From positions 1-6,061 of the forward strand of contig JAWABQ010000024.1 in the NCBI GenBank assembly GCA_038884575.1: a DNA stretch of 6,061 bases, read 5' to 3'. The stretch comes from JAWAAW01 sp038884575. GTDB lineage: Archaea > Nanobdellota > Nanobdellia > Woesearchaeales > ARS49. Below, piece after piece: positions 5,487-6,061 of the stretch. Below the pieces are notes generated by a model. It saw only the letters and a list, made by a program, of their open reading frames with translations, searched no databases and was not told the DNA's origin. Positions within the stretch are counted from its first letter, which is position 1; each line of letters opens with the position of its first letter. The translations under genes and the position numbers were made by a program.

Positions 5487-5774
5487 ATGGACCAGCCGGA
5501 AATCATCAGGCGCGACGGAAATACTTATGTTATGGTTAAAGTTAGATGGCGGACGCCAATTCGGTGTGTGACCAAGTTTTATGAGGAACTCAGAAAGATT
5601 CATGAATCAGGAAGGAATTTGTTGTTCAGGGAAGCAGGAGGCTGTACAGCGTCTATACAGTCAGATGGTAAATACTTGCTGGATTTGTTTTGTGTAATTG
5701 CAAATGAAGACCTTGAAGTTATGGTTCAGGGCGACGATGCGGTGGCTGAGGACATCGCAAGAAAGATTTATTAA
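5487..5774 (+). CDS. Degenerate HPr-like protein, unknown function
   Basis: 95 residues. By eye it follows the HPr fold order: strand 13-19 (T-Y-V-M-V-K-V), active-site loop, helix 26-38 (R-C-V-T-K-F-Y-E-E-L), a beta hairpin 44-60, helix 62-72 (G-K-Y-L-L-D-L-F), strand 75-82 (D-L-E-V-M-V-Q-G) and final helix 84-94. In HPr the loop reads L-H15-A-R-P; here it is T23-P24-I-R26-C27, so the phosphorylated His is Pro while the Arg is kept. The regulatory Ser46 position is Y63. The hairpin is about eight residues longer than in HPr. It therefore cannot carry phosphate in the PTS way; compare Crh, an HPr homologue that also lost His15. No PTS gene is visible here. Codons look less GC-rich than in the neighbours. 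The assignment rests on pattern alone; an unrelated small alpha/beta protein is possible. Confidence 0.75.
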   Translation: MDQPEIIRRDGNTYVMVKVRWRTPIRCVTKFYEELRKIHESGRNLLFREAGGCTASIQSDGKYLLDLFCVIANEDLEVMVQGDDAVAEDIARKIY

Positions 5775-5836
5775 GGGCTGACATCTCCTGATTGTTATGA
5801 TTTTGACATGCACAGTTATGACAGGAAGTAGAAACA

Positions 5837-5846
5837 TTTTTATTAA
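5837..5846 (+). promoter_or_regulatory. TATA box of the SDR gene
   Basis: TTTTTATTAA preceded by GTAGAAACA (BRE-like). The centre lies about 26 nt before ATG 5868, again fitting leaderless initiation. A competing signal is GAGGG at 5854-5858, which could act as Shine-Dalgarno if transcription starts further upstream. The rest of 5775-5867 shows nothing recognisable. Confidence 0.5.
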
Positions 5847-5867
5847 CTGCTTTGAGGGTTGTTGGTT

Positions 5868-6061
5868 ATGAACAAGGTTGTGCTCGTAACTGGCGGGAAC
5901 ACAGGGATTGGTGCCGCAATAGTCCTGGCATTTGCCAAAAAGGGGTATTCTGTCATAATTCATTATTATGAGCTTGAAAGTGAGGCTGAAAAGCTTGCTT
6001 CTTCATTGAAGGGAAATTGTGCAATTGTAAAGGGCGACATTAGGGAGCGAAGCACTGTTCA
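5868..6061 (+). CDS. Short-chain dehydrogenase/reductase, 5' part
   Basis: The first 64 codons are visible; the gene runs off the window end. The start M-N-K-V-V-L-V is followed by the SDR nucleotide-binding motif T8-G-G-N-T-G13-I-G15 (TGxxxGIG), the first Rossmann helix, the second strand Y-S-V-I-I-H-Y-Y, and C-A-I-V-K-G-D57-I, where the Asp corresponds to the adenine-contacting D of classical SDRs. The catalytic S-Y-K residues lie beyond the window, so substrate and whether it is FabG-like cannot be judged. The short spacing to the HPr-like gene (93 bp) contains its own TATA box, so it is probably transcribed separately. Confidence 0.9.
   Translation, partial: MNKVVLVTGGNTGIGAAIVLAFAKKGYSVIIHYYELESEAEKLASSLKGNCAIVKGDIRERSTV

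Noticed and set aside
5661..5963. 100-codon minus-strand frame spanning the HPr-like gene end and SDR start.
   Set aside because: It lies antisense to two supported genes and their promoter, without RBS or domain signal.

Overview
The window looks like a chromosomal segment of an archaeon, most likely a DPANN lineage of the Woesearchaeota/Pacearchaeota/Diapherotrites kind. The evidence is: an archaeal-type triosephosphate isomerase of only 220 residues; two proteins with archaeal class III (type IV pilin-like) signal peptides of the form KKG + LELS/ALELS; archaeal TATA boxes instead of bacterial -35/-10 elements; and very tight gene packing. The lineage below domain level is inferred from the style of the proteins only.

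Layout. (1) Positions 2-734, plus strand: the 3' end of an NYN/LabA-like nuclease-domain gene overlaps a 103-residue thioredoxin (WCGPC). (2) Positions 731-1507, minus strand: a ZIP-family metal transporter, convergent with the thioredoxin gene, the stop codons overlapping. (3) Positions 1589-2251, plus strand: triosephosphate isomerase, divergent from the ZIP gene across an 81-bp promoter region. (4) Positions 2252-5326, minus strand: a five-gene envelope cluster. In transcription order it holds pilin-like protein A, a 73-residue two-helix membrane protein, a DUF2892 membrane protein, a Cys-rich lipoprotein with an internal duplication, and pilin-like protein B. A strong TATA box between the third and fourth genes suggests two transcription units. 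(5) Positions 5487-5774, plus strand: a 95-residue protein that resembles HPr but lacks both phosphorylation residues. (6) From 5868 to the window end, plus strand: the start of a short-chain dehydrogenase/reductase.

How the parts fit. The clearest functional unit is the minus-strand envelope cluster. Two paralogous pilin-like proteins flank a lipoprotein whose two halves each pair a six-Cys module with a beta-rich domain. Together they could form a cell-surface structure or adhesion/binding complex that has not been described; this is inference from context. The remaining genes are housekeeping or unrelated.

A consistent expression pattern is visible. For five promoter-proximal genes (ZIP, tpiA, lipoprotein, HPr-like, SDR) a TATA-like box is centred about 26-30 nt before the start codon, which predicts leaderless or nearly leaderless mRNAs. 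Pilin-like A has a leader long enough to hold a Shine-Dalgarno sequence. No stretch over 300 bases is gene-free. No tRNA, rRNA, CRISPR or mobile element was seen.
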